A stretch of 52,002 nt of DNA from a bacterium (GCA_030603245.1 JAUVYE010000005.1:1-52002); one strand, 5' to 3'; counted from the stretch's first letter, positions 36,601 through 45,864 are shown. Translations and numbers: made by a program. Notes: generated by a model from the letters alone, not told the origin.

Positions 36601-37881
36601 TTTAGCAGCCCCAGCATTAATTACTATTGGGTCAGCTGAAAAATCAAAGGTTGCTGTTGAGTCAGAAGCTAAGCTTTCAACTGTTTCTCCAACTTGCGTG
36701 CCTAAAACCTTAACTACCATGTTACTAACATCAGCATTACCTGCAGAACCAATCTGAGTAAACTTAATGCTAGTTACACTGAATCCTTCGTCAGAAGAAG
36801 CAGTAAATGTCCAAGAAGCTACTTCTTGATCAGTAGAACCTGAAAGTGGACTCCTGTCAGCTGGTAAGTTGCGAGTGTCAACGTCCAAGTAACCAACTGA
36901 AATACCAGCTAAAGTCATTGGATTACCACTAATTGGGAACACTCCCGAGACATCAAGGTCAGCTACAACGTCTGAAGCTGAATCAATACCTAAAATAGGA
37001 GCATTACCTGCAGTAGCAGTACCAGTAATGGTATTCATGCTTGCAGTAATGGTAAGGGTTTTACTAGTGCCGCCAACAATTGGCCAGTTTAAACCAGTAA
37101 AGTTGGCTTTGTAGGTGGTGGTATGCAAGGCCTGAGTTCCACCAATCTGAACAGAGCCTTCCCATAGTTTAACAGAAGCAATGTCAGCATTTTGTGCTAA
37201 ACCACTTCTTTTAACTGCAATAGAAGAAATAACAGCGTCTTCTGCAGCAGCAAAGTTGATTTTGGCAAAAACAACATTACCTGCTCCACCAGCAATAGTG
37301 GTTGCAGCGGGAGTTGCTGAAGACAAGCTAACAGCAATGCCAGCCTCTGGAATTTCAACCTGTTCATCATCATCATCCTCATCATCATCAACAACAACAC
37401 CAACCAAGAGCTCATTTAACTTAGCTCTTGTAGTTGAGCCAACAAAACCAGTTCCAACAGTTAGTCCCCAGGAAGCCAATACTTCATCAGTATATTTTTC
37501 CTGGAACTTAACAACAGCTGCTTTGGTCAAAGGACCAAAATAACTGGTTTCTTCTCCAGAAGAACCTACGCCTGAATCAGCTAATTGAGTATCAGAGTCT
37601 GAGTTCAAGACGATCTGTAAGCATTTTACATCATCGCCAGTATCTCCAACTTCTAAATTTCGGTCAAAGCTGGAAATGTCACACCCCTCAACAACAACAG
37701 CTTCTTCGCCTGTAAGTTCAGCTAATTGAGCTGTTAAAACAAGTAATTGCGCCTGTAAAGTAGCAATTTGTTCTGCAAGCTCTTCGGCCGTCAAAGCATA
37801 AGCTGGACTTGGAGCCGCGACCATCATAACAGAAGCCATTAATGTAGCAATCGCTACAAATTTTTTCAATCTTTTTGTCAT
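33682..37881 (-). CDS. S-layer-like giant surface protein with N-terminal peptidoglycan-binding-like domain and beta-sandwich repeats
   Basis: Signal peptide; FGPLTKAAVVKFQEKYTDEVLASWGLTVGTGFVGSTTRAKLNELL; repeated SVSSGTPxAx...VKLW(E/D)GxxQIG units. Confidence 0.85.
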   Translation of the reverse strand: MTKRLKKFVAIATLMASVMMVAAPSPAYALTAEELAEQIATLQAQLLVLTAQLAELTGEEAVVVEGCDISSFDRNLEVGDTGDDVKCLQIVLNSDSDTQLADSGVGSSGEETSYFGPLTKAAVVKFQEKYTDEVLASWGLTVGTGFVGSTTRAKLNELLVGVVVDDDEDDDDEQVEIPEAGIAVSLSSATPAATTIAGGAGNVVFAKINFAAAEDAVISSIAVKRSGLAQNADIASVKLWEGSVQIGGTQALHTTTYKANFTGLNWPIVGGTSKTLTITASMNTITGTATAGNAPILGIDSASDVVADLDVSGVFPISGNPMTLAGISVGYLDVDTRNLPADRSPLSGSTDQEVASWTFTASSDEGFSVTSIKFTQIGSAGNADVSNMVVKVLGTQVGETVESLASDSTATFDFSADPIVINAGAAKIIYLYCDMTSGIVTSRTVQFEIGETIHVTAFGSNSSGIVTITKTAGVHSTYTTQQGDAQTISQSSGMTVTINGATNPSAKAFVNGTTGQLLGALRFSAGSEEDLRVVRLKLTLGGTGAASTDISNVTLYRYDEAAAEETQVGSSTNFISTLATWGANSTGLDTGIFDVPKSTNVVIHVRTDISSAASYTGLEFYVNEVRVDGVTSQGDIASGDVTISTVDATGEVRMHSANADKGTIVMSTSSGTPAATVVVPGTPNYEFLAVDFTPSGEDQVLSSVVVNLYQSNIATKTVADSGDFVNVKLWDGETQLGSTSSSPSTTASFSINLELTKDVTKTLSVTADIPSTTVSGSLWASDTGSMAIDTDLYVTGVASSAVIDDPGSDADGNDITALAETLTVNFQTVSPTTKIINESEALLAKVLLTANPAGNIRVSSMKFAVDTDGTLNGSGTTDVTGYVGTLKLYDGETQIGTVKSAFAGYVSGNTDAYVQFSGLAIEVPVASQKLIDLKGNVLIGGNVTMNVGMVNLTSSTSNIVGTGLSSNATVYGAGTNADDSGQLTLSDAGTLVVSVSSGTPTAAHLAIGANGVDGVVFSKIKFTAANEDIDLQALTVSLLADAGSDNDVPNFSAIHLYNGSTPVSTVGYLTGSNASGDVTHTFYIGGVRVPKDDSVTLTTIGDMNGTAEGATSGRDPLFYINDVAGDTDLSACNIKAAGVSSGVAVASTAGTPNPETSGSFGKQTMLRTVLTANVNSSTPSGAGVVGTAAEVLRFDLTASSGGDVMLNSFTLTANAGYVVNGLTDAAMYDADDLGTALDTVDDGAGTEAIVGTPAAGTTTITVASTTDLNVGDPIRIVESAKTTTYAAITAVDPDTSITITPGTADAYTTAGTITTDGAMLSNQATLTFTPDSTFIVSAGETRTIVIKGDTNGTLTTGTDPINVSIVAIADLDWDDLFISGDSIVTLTKSFPVTGGTITY

Positions 37882-38006
37882 TTTTAATTAATTGATTAAT
37901 ATTTTCGACTAATTTTTATTTCTGCCGCGCCGACCATGCTCGCAATTTTACGTAAGAACCATGAGCTGCGACTCTCAAAATTTTTAAATGAAAAGTGTTT
38001 AGACAT

Positions 38007-38726
38007 TTATTCTGAATAACTTAAGAATAATATTCCTTCTAAAGCCTGACTATAATTTCCTGCTTCGTAATCTTGTATTATTTGAATTAAAGCTTGATCC
38101 CTACTTTCTGCTAAAACCTGTTCTTCTATGCTTTCAAGCTCTCTTTCTACAACCTGTTTCATAGCATTATCAAACTCTTGTGTTTCTCCAATCACTATTC
38201 CTAAAGCCTCTATTTTTGCTTTATTCTCTTCTAATTTTTGAGTATCAGCAACAATTTCCTTAATATTCAAATCTTTTGCTTTTATTAAATTTTCAGCTGC
38301 CTCAGCAACATTAGCCTGAAATTCAGCAATAGCTGGAGCCAATTTCTTAACCTGATTAACCTGAGCAATCCTGGTTAATTCTTCTAATCTTTTATTAGCC
38401 ATTTCAAGTTTATAGTGGACAATATCTTGTTCAGACACTAAAAACTTTGCCTGACCTTGTTCAGCTACTTTTTTAACAGGATAAAGCAAATCACCAGGCA
38501 AAGAATTTTGAACAAATCCAAATGTTCCAATTATAGCAACCAAAACAACCAAACTAACAAAAGCTGGTCTTAATTGTAAAAACATTCTTGAAAAAACCTG
38601 TGTTACTGAAACACTGGGCTGAACCTCATCTTGTAAAATCTGGCTCTTAACCGAAACAACCCAGTCTTGTCTGGGTTTAATCTGTTTGAGTAATTGTATT
38701 TGATTGATTAGTTGTTTATCGTTCAT
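38007..38726 (-). CDS. DUF5667-like membrane protein, possible anti-sigma
   Basis: Single TM then NSLPGDLLYPVKKVAEQGQAKFLVSEQDIVHYKLEMANKRLEELTRI; directly downstream of sigma gene. Confidence 0.7.
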   Translation of the reverse strand: MNDKQLINQIQLLKQIKPRQDWVVSVKSQILQDEVQPSVSVTQVFSRMFLQLRPAFVSLVVLVAIIGTFGFVQNSLPGDLLYPVKKVAEQGQAKFLVSEQDIVHYKLEMANKRLEELTRIAQVNQVKKLAPAIAEFQANVAEAAENLIKAKDLNIKEIVADTQKLEENKAKIEALGIVIGETQEFDNAMKQVVERELESIEEQVLAESRDQALIQIIQDYEAGNYSQALEGILFLSYSE

Positions 38727-38791
38727 TTTTTTGACCGATATTGTCTCTATTATCTTTATGACCGTTTTAACTGAAAAACGTTACATCTATA

Positions 38792-38806
38792 ATAAGCTTA
38801 GCTTAT
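38792..38806. repeat. Three-nt-loop palindrome ATAAGC-TTA-GCTTAT
   Basis: Perfect 6-bp arms; 8 nt after the sigma gene stop. Confidence 0.7.
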
Positions 38807-38814
38807 CACAAGCT

Positions 38815-39336
38815 TTAAGCTAATTTATTAACCTGATCTTTAAGTGATTTTAAAGCTCGATGAAGCAAAACTCTGGTTGCTTGTTCTGATTTATTCATGA
38901 TTTGAGCAACTTCAGCCGTTGAAAAACCATCTAAATAGCGCCAAATAATCACATTTTGATAATCCTCGTTCAAATTATTTAAAGCCAACCTAATTGTATT
39001 CATATCAGAGCTTAAAATGGCTTTTTTCTCTAAATCAACACTCAAATCAGTTATTGCTCTATTTTCAGTAGAAACAATCTTAATTTTCCCCTTTCTCCTA
39101 TAATGGTCTGCTATCAAATTTCGAGCAATTTGATATAAAAATGCCTGGGTATTTTCAATTTTATAGTTATTCTTAGGATCTTGAGCTTTTTGAAACGCTT
39201 TCCATCCCCTTAAAAACGTGTCCGATGTTAAATCTTGAGCTATTTCTTGAGATCCTGTTTTCAAAAAGATAAATCTATAGATTTTCTCTATATATTTATC
39301 GTATATTCTACCAAATTGTTTTTTAAGTTTATTCAT
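38815..39336 (-). CDS. ECF-type RNA polymerase sigma factor
   Basis: YDKYIEKIYRFIFLKTGSQEIAQDLTSDTFLRGWKAF...DYQNVIIWRYLDGFSTAEVAQIMNKSEQATRVLLHRALKSL. Confidence 0.9.
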   Translation of the reverse strand: MNKLKKQFGRIYDKYIEKIYRFIFLKTGSQEIAQDLTSDTFLRGWKAFQKAQDPKNNYKIENTQAFLYQIARNLIADHYRRKGKIKIVSTENRAITDLSVDLEKKAILSSDMNTIRLALNNLNEDYQNVIIWRYLDGFSTAEVAQIMNKSEQATRVLLHRALKSLKDQVNKLA

Positions 39337-39394
39337 AGAATATTACAGTAGGACACTATGTCCTACCTATATATATGTATGTCCTACCTATGTC

Positions 39395-39961
39395 CTATAC
39401 TCTTAATTGATAAAAAGTAGAGCTTTTCTCTCCGATTCTTTGAACAATGCCTTGTTTTAACAAAAACTCAAAATCTCTACGAAGAGTTCTCTTACTAATA
39501 TCAGGAAAAATCTGCTGTAATTCTCCAACCTGGGCTCTTCCTCTTTGCCTTAAAAATTCTAAGATTTTATCCTGACGATCTTCTTTTCCATGAACTAATT
39601 CTTCTATAACTACACGATTTACTGTTTCTGGTATTAAAACCTTGGTTTCTGACTCTTCTGACCTATTTAATTCTCCTATAAGATTAGCATATTCTTTTTG
39701 AATCTCCAAAACATCAAAAGGACTAACCCAGTTCTGGCTTTTTGCTAATTCTAAATAACTATCTAAAACCTCTACATATTCTTCAATCTCCAAGATTAAT
39801 TTTTTTGATTGAGAGGGTTCTTTTTTAAAAACCAAAATAGAATTAGCCAAAATATTATCAGCCAATTCTCTTATTTTATACCTTAAAGGCTCTTTCTTGG
39901 GAAAAAGAATGGTCAAGCGATACAAATTAGTTGTTAGCTTAATAAAATAACTTTTATCCAT
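39395..39961 (-). CDS. DeoR-like HTH transcriptional regulator
   Basis: RQDKILEFLRQRGRAQVGELQQIFPDISKRTLRRDFEFLLKQGIVQRIGEKSSTFYQL. Confidence 0.75.
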   Translation of the reverse strand: MDKSYFIKLTTNLYRLTILFPKKEPLRYKIRELADNILANSILVFKKEPSQSKKLILEIEEYVEVLDSYLELAKSQNWVSPFDVLEIQKEYANLIGELNRSEESETKVLIPETVNRVVIEELVHGKEDRQDKILEFLRQRGRAQVGELQQIFPDISKRTLRRDFEFLLKQGIVQRIGEKSSTFYQLRV

Positions 39962-40024
39962 AACAAAAACAGGTAATAAGAAAATATAACAACAACCAAA
40001 CTAAAAGTCAAAGCAAAATTAAGG

Positions 40025-41200
40025 TTGCAATTTTCAGATTTTTGTGTTTTAATAATAGCAATGATAATAACTGTTATTATAATTCTTGTTTTGGCTTTAA
40101 TATTTATAAACACTTTTCTTCCTTCTCTTCCAATGTTAAAAGAGAATGTTTTTCTGTCTCAAGACACTGATTCTCAAGTTGAAACAAGCATTTCTGAAAA
40201 ACAATCAACAACTCCTTATACCTCTGAAACATCAACTCCAGAAACCCAAACCCTTGAAATAACAACTAAAATAGTTTCTGGTCCAAAGCATAACGAAGTT
40301 ATAGACGAAACAAATGAAATTACTTTTCAATTTGACCTTAAAATCCCTGATCCAGACAAACGTACAAGGTTTGAGACTAAAGTGTTGGGTTTTGATACTG
40401 ATTGGAAATCAACTTCTTCTAAAAAAAGAACTATAACTCTGCCTCCTGGACCCAAAAAATACACTTTTCTGGTTCGGGAAAAAGAAAAAGCAGAAACCAC
40501 TTCGCCTGCTCAAAGAATATTTAAGCTTAATATTTCTCCTTATTTTGGAAAAGTAGAGATTGAGGACTTAGAACTGGGGACAAAAACTAGTTATTCTTTA
40601 ATTACCCTAGACACTGATTTAGAAAGAGAAGAAGAAATTAACATGACTGACTGGCAGCTTCAAGGAAGACTAAAGAGTTTTGATTTTTCCAAAGGCATTC
40701 AAGCATATCACCCTATTTTCAACGCTGTTCCTAATGAAGATATTATAATCAAAAGAGGCGACACAATATACTTATCAGCTGCTTCAACCCCCTTGGGCCT
40801 TGTTAATGTATTTAAAACAAATCAATGCACAGGCTATTTAGATGATTTGCGCGATTTCCCAATTACAATCCCAGAAGATTGCCCTAAAATAGAACAAGAC
40901 GACATTTCTGAGCTTGATCAGTGTTGTCAAGAATATATTCTTGATTTAGAAAAATGCGAACTTCCAAAAGATACTTATGTTTTAGATTTAGAGTGCAAAA
41001 ATTATGTTACAAACAATATCAATTATGAAGGTTGTTTCAGTAAATACTCTAAATACAATGATTTCTTGGGAGATGAATGGCACATGTATTTAAACTTTAA
41101 TTTAGTGCTTACTGGCGAATGTCATACTCTTTATTTACGAGACCAAAACAATCTTTTTATAGATAAATACACTTACGGTAAAGCCGAATGTAATTGGTAA
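40025..41200 (+). CDS. Membrane-anchored extracellular protein, Cys-containing
   Basis: N-terminal TM then TIVSGPKHNEVI-like and lamin-tail-like SLITLDTDLEREEEINMTDWQLQG segment; true start may be an internal ATG. Confidence 0.7.
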   Translation: MQFSDFCVLIIAMIITVIIILVLALIFINTFLPSLPMLKENVFLSQDTDSQVETSISEKQSTTPYTSETSTPETQTLEITTKIVSGPKHNEVIDETNEITFQFDLKIPDPDKRTRFETKVLGFDTDWKSTSSKKRTITLPPGPKKYTFLVREKEKAETTSPAQRIFKLNISPYFGKVEIEDLELGTKTSYSLITLDTDLEREEEINMTDWQLQGRLKSFDFSKGIQAYHPIFNAVPNEDIIIKRGDTIYLSAASTPLGLVNVFKTNQCTGYLDDLRDFPITIPEDCPKIEQDDISELDQCCQEYILDLEKCELPKDTYVLDLECKNYVTNNINYEGCFSKYSKYNDFLGDEWHMYLNFNLVLTGECHTLYLRDQNNLFIDKYTYGKAECNW

Positions 41201-41210
41201 AACTCATTAA

Positions 41211-41242
41211 AAAAAAGAGGGCTCTATGCTTTCCTCTTTTTT
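41211..41242. terminator. Bidirectional terminator between convergent genes
   Basis: AAAAAAGAGG-loop-CCTCTTTTTT. Confidence 0.8.
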
Positions 41243-41304
41243 AATATAGGTAATCAGATACACCTCCTACTACTTACTATTTCTCGTTCAATCTAAAACA
41301 AACA

Positions 41305-42414
41305 CTATTCTTCCCAGGAAAAGGTAGCGACCTGCCAGCTATCACCGCTTAGTCCGATTACCTTGGTAACCGCTACTTTTGTCCCGCTGTTATCCCAAAC
41401 CGGGTCGTCGTAAATAGTAATAGGAAGCCCGTCTGGCGGTTCAATTATAGATTGAGGATTAGTACCATCGGAGTTTATAATCCAGATTTGAGGAAATCCC
41501 CGAGCAAGCTTATGTTTTGTAAATACAATCTTGTCATTTTTATTCCAAGCACGCTCCCTTATTACTTGAGAACTGTCTCCTGGAGCATAAATCACGTGCT
41601 TGTTTGAACCGTCGCTGTTCATAACCCAAATCTCATTCGGCGGCCTATTCTTTGATTCCGGAGCATAGGAAGTAAAACCTTTAAGGTAAACAATTTTAAA
41701 ACCATTGTAACTAAAAGATGGACCAGTACAAAAATCATCTTCATCAGTGGTTAATCGAGTTTTCCCGTTCCCGTCAGCATTCATTATCCAAATTGATGAA
41801 AAAGACTTATCTTCATTATAAACGTTATAGGCAATCTTATTTCCGTCAGGGCTCCAACTGGCATGTTCCACTTTCTGTACAGTCAGCTGAACTCTTTGCG
41901 CCCAATCCTCACCCAAATCAACTAAAAATAATCCAGAATTTTCTCTTTCTCCATAAGCTATTACTTTATTACCAACTGGACTCCAGGAAGGGTTAAAGAG
42001 ATGATCTCTTTCCCAAGGACCAATTGAAGTAAGTCCAGTTCCGTCACTATTAATCATGTAGAGACCGCCTTTCATCTGGTCTTTTTCTAGGCTCAAAAAA
42101 ACTATTTTGCTTCCGTCAGGGCTCCAGGAGGGATCAGCAGCAAGCTTTTCTAAAAAAGTAATCTGGATAGGAATCAAGGCAGGTTTTTTCTCTTCTTCTT
42201 CAGATATTTCATCTTCTTCTAAAACTATTTCTTCCTTTTCCTCTCCTTCTTCGGGTAAAACCGCTTGTTCTTCTACCTGCTCTTCTGTAACTTCTTCTTC
42301 CTCCTCGATTTTTTCTTTTTCAGATTCAGGGAGGTAAAGATTTTTCCAAACAAAAAACCCTCCTATACCTAAACCGATTAAAACTATTAAAATAATTAAA
42401 ATTTTAGTTTTCAT
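41305..42414 (-). CDS. Membrane-anchored TolB-like beta-propeller protein with acidic linker
   Basis: N-terminal TM, EEEEEVTEEQVEEQAVLPEE linker, repeated SWSPDGSKIVF / GTNPQSI / NSDGTG motifs. Confidence 0.85.
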   Translation of the reverse strand: MKTKILIILIVLIGLGIGGFFVWKNLYLPESEKEKIEEEEEVTEEQVEEQAVLPEEGEEKEEIVLEEDEISEEEEKKPALIPIQITFLEKLAADPSWSPDGSKIVFLSLEKDQMKGGLYMINSDGTGLTSIGPWERDHLFNPSWSPVGNKVIAYGERENSGLFLVDLGEDWAQRVQLTVQKVEHASWSPDGNKIAYNVYNEDKSFSSIWIMNADGNGKTRLTTDEDDFCTGPSFSYNGFKIVYLKGFTSYAPESKNRPPNEIWVMNSDGSNKHVIYAPGDSSQVIRERAWNKNDKIVFTKHKLARGFPQIWIINSDGTNPQSIIEPPDGLPITIYDDPVWDNSGTKVAVTKVIGLSGDSWQVATFSWEE

Positions 42415-42416
42415 TT

Positions 42417-44348
42417 CTATTTAATTAAAGAGTCATCTAATATCTCTATTTGATAAACTTTTTGATCCGCCCAATTTTCATTTGTCCGTTGCAAAGTCCA
42501 CAAATATTCTCCGTCGTGGGCTATCGCCCAAGTTCCCTCAGCTGCTTGATAAATCTTGTCAACAAAATTTCCTTGCTTATCATATTTACATATTTCATGC
42601 CCACATTGAGCAACCCAGAAATATTTTCCATCAAAGGTCATACTCTGACCTCCTAAGCCTTTTAGCTTCATTACCTCAAGTACATTTCCTTTTCTGTCAA
42701 CTTTATAAATCTGCTCTTGCTTTACCCAATTTACCAAGTAAAGATACTGGCCATCCCATGCTATTCCACTTGCCCCACTTTCCATAGCTGGAATCTTAAA
42801 GCTTGACAGAATTTCGCCATTCTCAGGATTAACTTCAAAAACTTTTAACGAGGAAAAATCATTTATCCATAATGATTTACCATCAAAAGCAATGCCATGA
42901 GGCTGGGCAATTCCTGTATTCTCAAATCTTTTTACAATTTCTCCTGTTTCTGGGTTAAGCTTGATCAAGATTTCGCTTCCCCCAAACTCGAAAAGCCATA
43001 AATATCCATCAGCCCAAGCAAGGCTCCAGCCGAATCCTCCCTGAACAGGATAAATCCTTTTCACAATTCTTCGTGTTTCATCTTCAGAAGAAAAGAAATA
43101 AGGATATTTGTCTTCTGGATCACCGGGACTATAGCCTAATTCTGTTTTCTTGATATCAATGTAATCAAAAACTGGTTCGCTTATTTCTACTTTTTCTTTT
43201 TCTGAGATTTCATATGAGACCTCTTCATCAGACTCAATTTTTTCATCAATTATTGTTCTATCAACACTTCCCCACCAATTTTCTTTTATCTCCACTTGCT
43301 CCATAAAAAAGAGGTTTAAATTTATTTTATTATTGATATCGTTGTTCTGGAGAAAAATCTTGCTCTCGTATGAGCCTATTCCTCTTTCAGAATTATTTCT
43401 TATTTCATTTCCTGCTAATTCGCATCTTGTTCGAAAACGACACTCTACTCCCCAGCTATTATTTTCAATTAAATTATTTTTGATTATAGTATGACTAAAA
43501 TCATCTATGGTAATACCATATTTGTTGTTTCTTATGACGTTGTTTTCTATAGTTACATTTGTTGCCTCTCCGTGAATTCCGGTATTGTGAGGAATATTAA
43601 AAATTTTATTTCCTCTGATGATAACATTATAATTAAACTGTTCCATTGCTATGCCATTGTAATTTACACTGTAAATTGTGTTATTTTCAATACAGGGATT
43701 AGACCTTTCCATATAAATTCCTTCGTTGTTTATCCAGCGTATTACAGAGTTGCTTACCGTTCCCGAGGAATCAAAAAATAAAACTCCCATTGTGGAATAT
43801 TCTATTATTGCATGGTCAATGATATTTTCATTTTTGCTATTTAAAATATGAATTCCTTCCCAATCTCCATTGATCGGTTTTTCAGCAACTGAAGTAAACC
43901 AGACCTGTTTTTGGGCTGTTCCCAGAACTCTCAAAATTCCGCCATCAACTCGTAAATGCCCTTTGTAAGGATTCTTATAATCATGAACGTATCTAAATTC
44001 CACAAGGGTGCCTGGCATTATTGTTAGAGTTATCCCCTTTGGTACAATCAGCCAGCCATCAACATAAATTTCTCCGCTCCACTCTTCATCTCTTACTAGT
44101 GTTCCAACTTTGGTGGTATTAGAAATCTTTTTGAGACCCAATTCCTCCTCCTGAATAATTTCTCCTTCCTCCTCTTCTTCTGGTAAAACCGTTTGCTCTT
44201 CTACTTGCTCTTCTACCTGCTCTTCTGGAGTCTCTCTTTCTTCAGTAATTTCATGTTTAATTTCTTCCTCTGGTATTGACTGATAATACAAATAACTCAA
44301 TCCCGCAATAATAATTATAATAATAATGGCAATTATTGTTTTGGACAT
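42417..44348 (-). CDS. Membrane-anchored parallel beta-helix plus beta-propeller protein
   Basis: N-terminal TM, acidic linker EEQVEEQVEEQTVLPEEEEE, NNxI repeats (IENNVIRNNKYGITIDDF), C-terminal propeller. Confidence 0.85.
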   Translation of the reverse strand: MSKTIIAIIIIIIIAGLSYLYYQSIPEEEIKHEITEERETPEEQVEEQVEEQTVLPEEEEEGEIIQEEELGLKKISNTTKVGTLVRDEEWSGEIYVDGWLIVPKGITLTIMPGTLVEFRYVHDYKNPYKGHLRVDGGILRVLGTAQKQVWFTSVAEKPINGDWEGIHILNSKNENIIDHAIIEYSTMGVLFFDSSGTVSNSVIRWINNEGIYMERSNPCIENNTIYSVNYNGIAMEQFNYNVIIRGNKIFNIPHNTGIHGEATNVTIENNVIRNNKYGITIDDFSHTIIKNNLIENNSWGVECRFRTRCELAGNEIRNNSERGIGSYESKIFLQNNDINNKINLNLFFMEQVEIKENWWGSVDRTIIDEKIESDEEVSYEISEKEKVEISEPVFDYIDIKKTELGYSPGDPEDKYPYFFSSEDETRRIVKRIYPVQGGFGWSLAWADGYLWLFEFGGSEILIKLNPETGEIVKRFENTGIAQPHGIAFDGKSLWINDFSSLKVFEVNPENGEILSSFKIPAMESGASGIAWDGQYLYLVNWVKQEQIYKVDRKGNVLEVMKLKGLGGQSMTFDGKYFWVAQCGHEICKYDKQGNFVDKIYQAAEGTWAIAHDGEYLWTLQRTNENWADQKVYQIEILDDSLIK

Positions 44349-44608
44349 ATAATTTGTTAATTAATTGTCTTTTTTCATTCTACTAAAAAACCGCCTAAGT
44401 GAATAGAACAGGAGTGGTTCCCCTGGCTGGACAATGTTAAAACCTGTTTAGTAAAAGTTTAAACAACAAAATACCTCACCTTTGGGGTGTTTAAATAAAG
44501 ATAAATCTTGTATCAGTTTTATTCCTCTCCTTCTGGCCCTACCCTACGTATCTCTATATATCTTCCTTCTTCCCCGGGTATCTCTATAATTTCTTCTTCT
44601 ATTACCCC

Positions 44609-45787
44609 TCATATACACGCACCATCTTCACAACCGTGTGGACAATCATACTCCTCAGATGATGCTTGATTACGGTTACCACACATCCACTCTGTTAACC
44701 TGTCTTCATCACAGGAATCTGTATTTATTTCATGGCTAATTAGTGTTCCATCTGTAGTATTTATAACCTTACATTCTAATGTTCCTTTCGTATAATAATG
44801 ATACTCACTTAAAGAAGAACTTCTATCAGAATCTTCACAGCAATATTTTGTTTGGCCGTAAGTAACATAACCACGAGGACAATCAGGGTCTTCCTTTAGA
44901 GGTAAAGTCTTTAATTCAGTACCGCTAGAAGCCTTTACTGTAGAAACCGAAAGCATGATAAAGCATTCATTTGCTGTTGTCACTCCAAATTCTCTACATC
45001 TATCTTCAAGCGATACACATATCTCTGATGGCCCTCCACTTTCTATACAGAAGGTTTCAATCTGTTTAAATGTTTTAAACTTCTCAAGAGGAAATTGCTC
45101 ACACATCTCTGGTGTTCCTCCCTGTTCTAAGCAGATATTTCTAAGTGATTTAGACGTGTCAATGCCCTCAAGAGCTTTCTCTATTTCTAATTCCTGTTGA
45201 ACTCTCGTTTGAACTCTTTCTCTTACTTCTTGTGGAACCTCTGTTGATAGAGAAACTGTTTCTGGAACATTGCCTAAAGCATCTTGTGCTTTTAATGCCT
45301 CAACTGCTTTTTCGTGTCCTTTTAGTGAAACCTTCATTGCGTTTTCAATGGCTGGTTTTGCCTGCTCCGGAACTTTCTCATAAACTTCAGCTAAAACCTC
45401 TAAATGAACAGAGGTTGTTTTTCCGATTTTAGCCATAACTTTTTCAGTACTCTGTCCTTTGACTTGTGCTTTTTTTGCCAGAGCTATGCTATTATTTAAC
45501 TGATTCTCGTATCTTGCAAGGGTTTTTTCTGCAAATTCTGGCTTTCCTTTTTCTACTACAGCTTGAACCTCAGCCAGTCTTTCAGCAGCCAATGTAGCAT
45601 ACCTTTCAGCTTTTTTGAGGTCGCCAAAGGTAAAAAAAGTGCCAATCCACTCTGCAATTGTCTCCAAAAAGTAAAATGGACTATCAGGTAAAAGTCCTGG
45701 ACTTGGAAGTTCTGTTTCTTGAGCTAAAACTCCTGTCCCGAGAGAAAACAGAAATACTGAAATTATTAATAAAGATATTGCTTTCAT
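44609..45787 (-). CDS. DUF5667-like secreted protein with Cys-rich C-terminus
   Basis: PGLLPDSPFYFLETIAEWIGTFFTFGDLKKAERYATLAAERLAEVQ...; C-term YDCPHGCEDGACI. Confidence 0.8.
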   Translation of the reverse strand: MKAISLLIISVFLFSLGTGVLAQETELPSPGLLPDSPFYFLETIAEWIGTFFTFGDLKKAERYATLAAERLAEVQAVVEKGKPEFAEKTLARYENQLNNSIALAKKAQVKGQSTEKVMAKIGKTTSVHLEVLAEVYEKVPEQAKPAIENAMKVSLKGHEKAVEALKAQDALGNVPETVSLSTEVPQEVRERVQTRVQQELEIEKALEGIDTSKSLRNICLEQGGTPEMCEQFPLEKFKTFKQIETFCIESGGPSEICVSLEDRCREFGVTTANECFIMLSVSTVKASSGTELKTLPLKEDPDCPRGYVTYGQTKYCCEDSDRSSSLSEYHYYTKGTLECKVINTTDGTLISHEINTDSCDEDRLTEWMCGNRNQASSEEYDCPHGCEDGACI

Positions 45788-45833
45788 AATTTAGTTCATT
45801 GGTTCTTTTGCTTTGCCGACCTTTTATCTCTAT

Positions 45834-45864
45834 TCTATCAAAAAACCGCCTTTTTGGCGATTTT
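45834..45864 (-). terminator. Dispersed-repeat terminator
   Basis: Minus strand AAATCGCCAAAAAGGCGGTTTTTTGATAGAAT; same flank at 7209-7241 and 7973-8003. Confidence 0.65.

Noticed and set aside
37364-37392. ATC/CTC trinucleotide run in the surface protein gene
   Set aside because: In-frame Asp/Glu-rich linker (DDDEDDDDEQ); slippage would stay in frame, so phase variation is unlikely
33692-37543. Several plus-strand ORFs antisense to the 1399-aa surface protein gene
   Set aside because: Overlap a clearly coding minus-strand frame; low-complexity Ser/Val/Ala translations typical of shadow ORFs
44609-44611. Alternative genetic code with TGA as sense (code 25)
   Set aside because: The prfB frameshift relies on UGA as a stop, and RF2 itself is encoded
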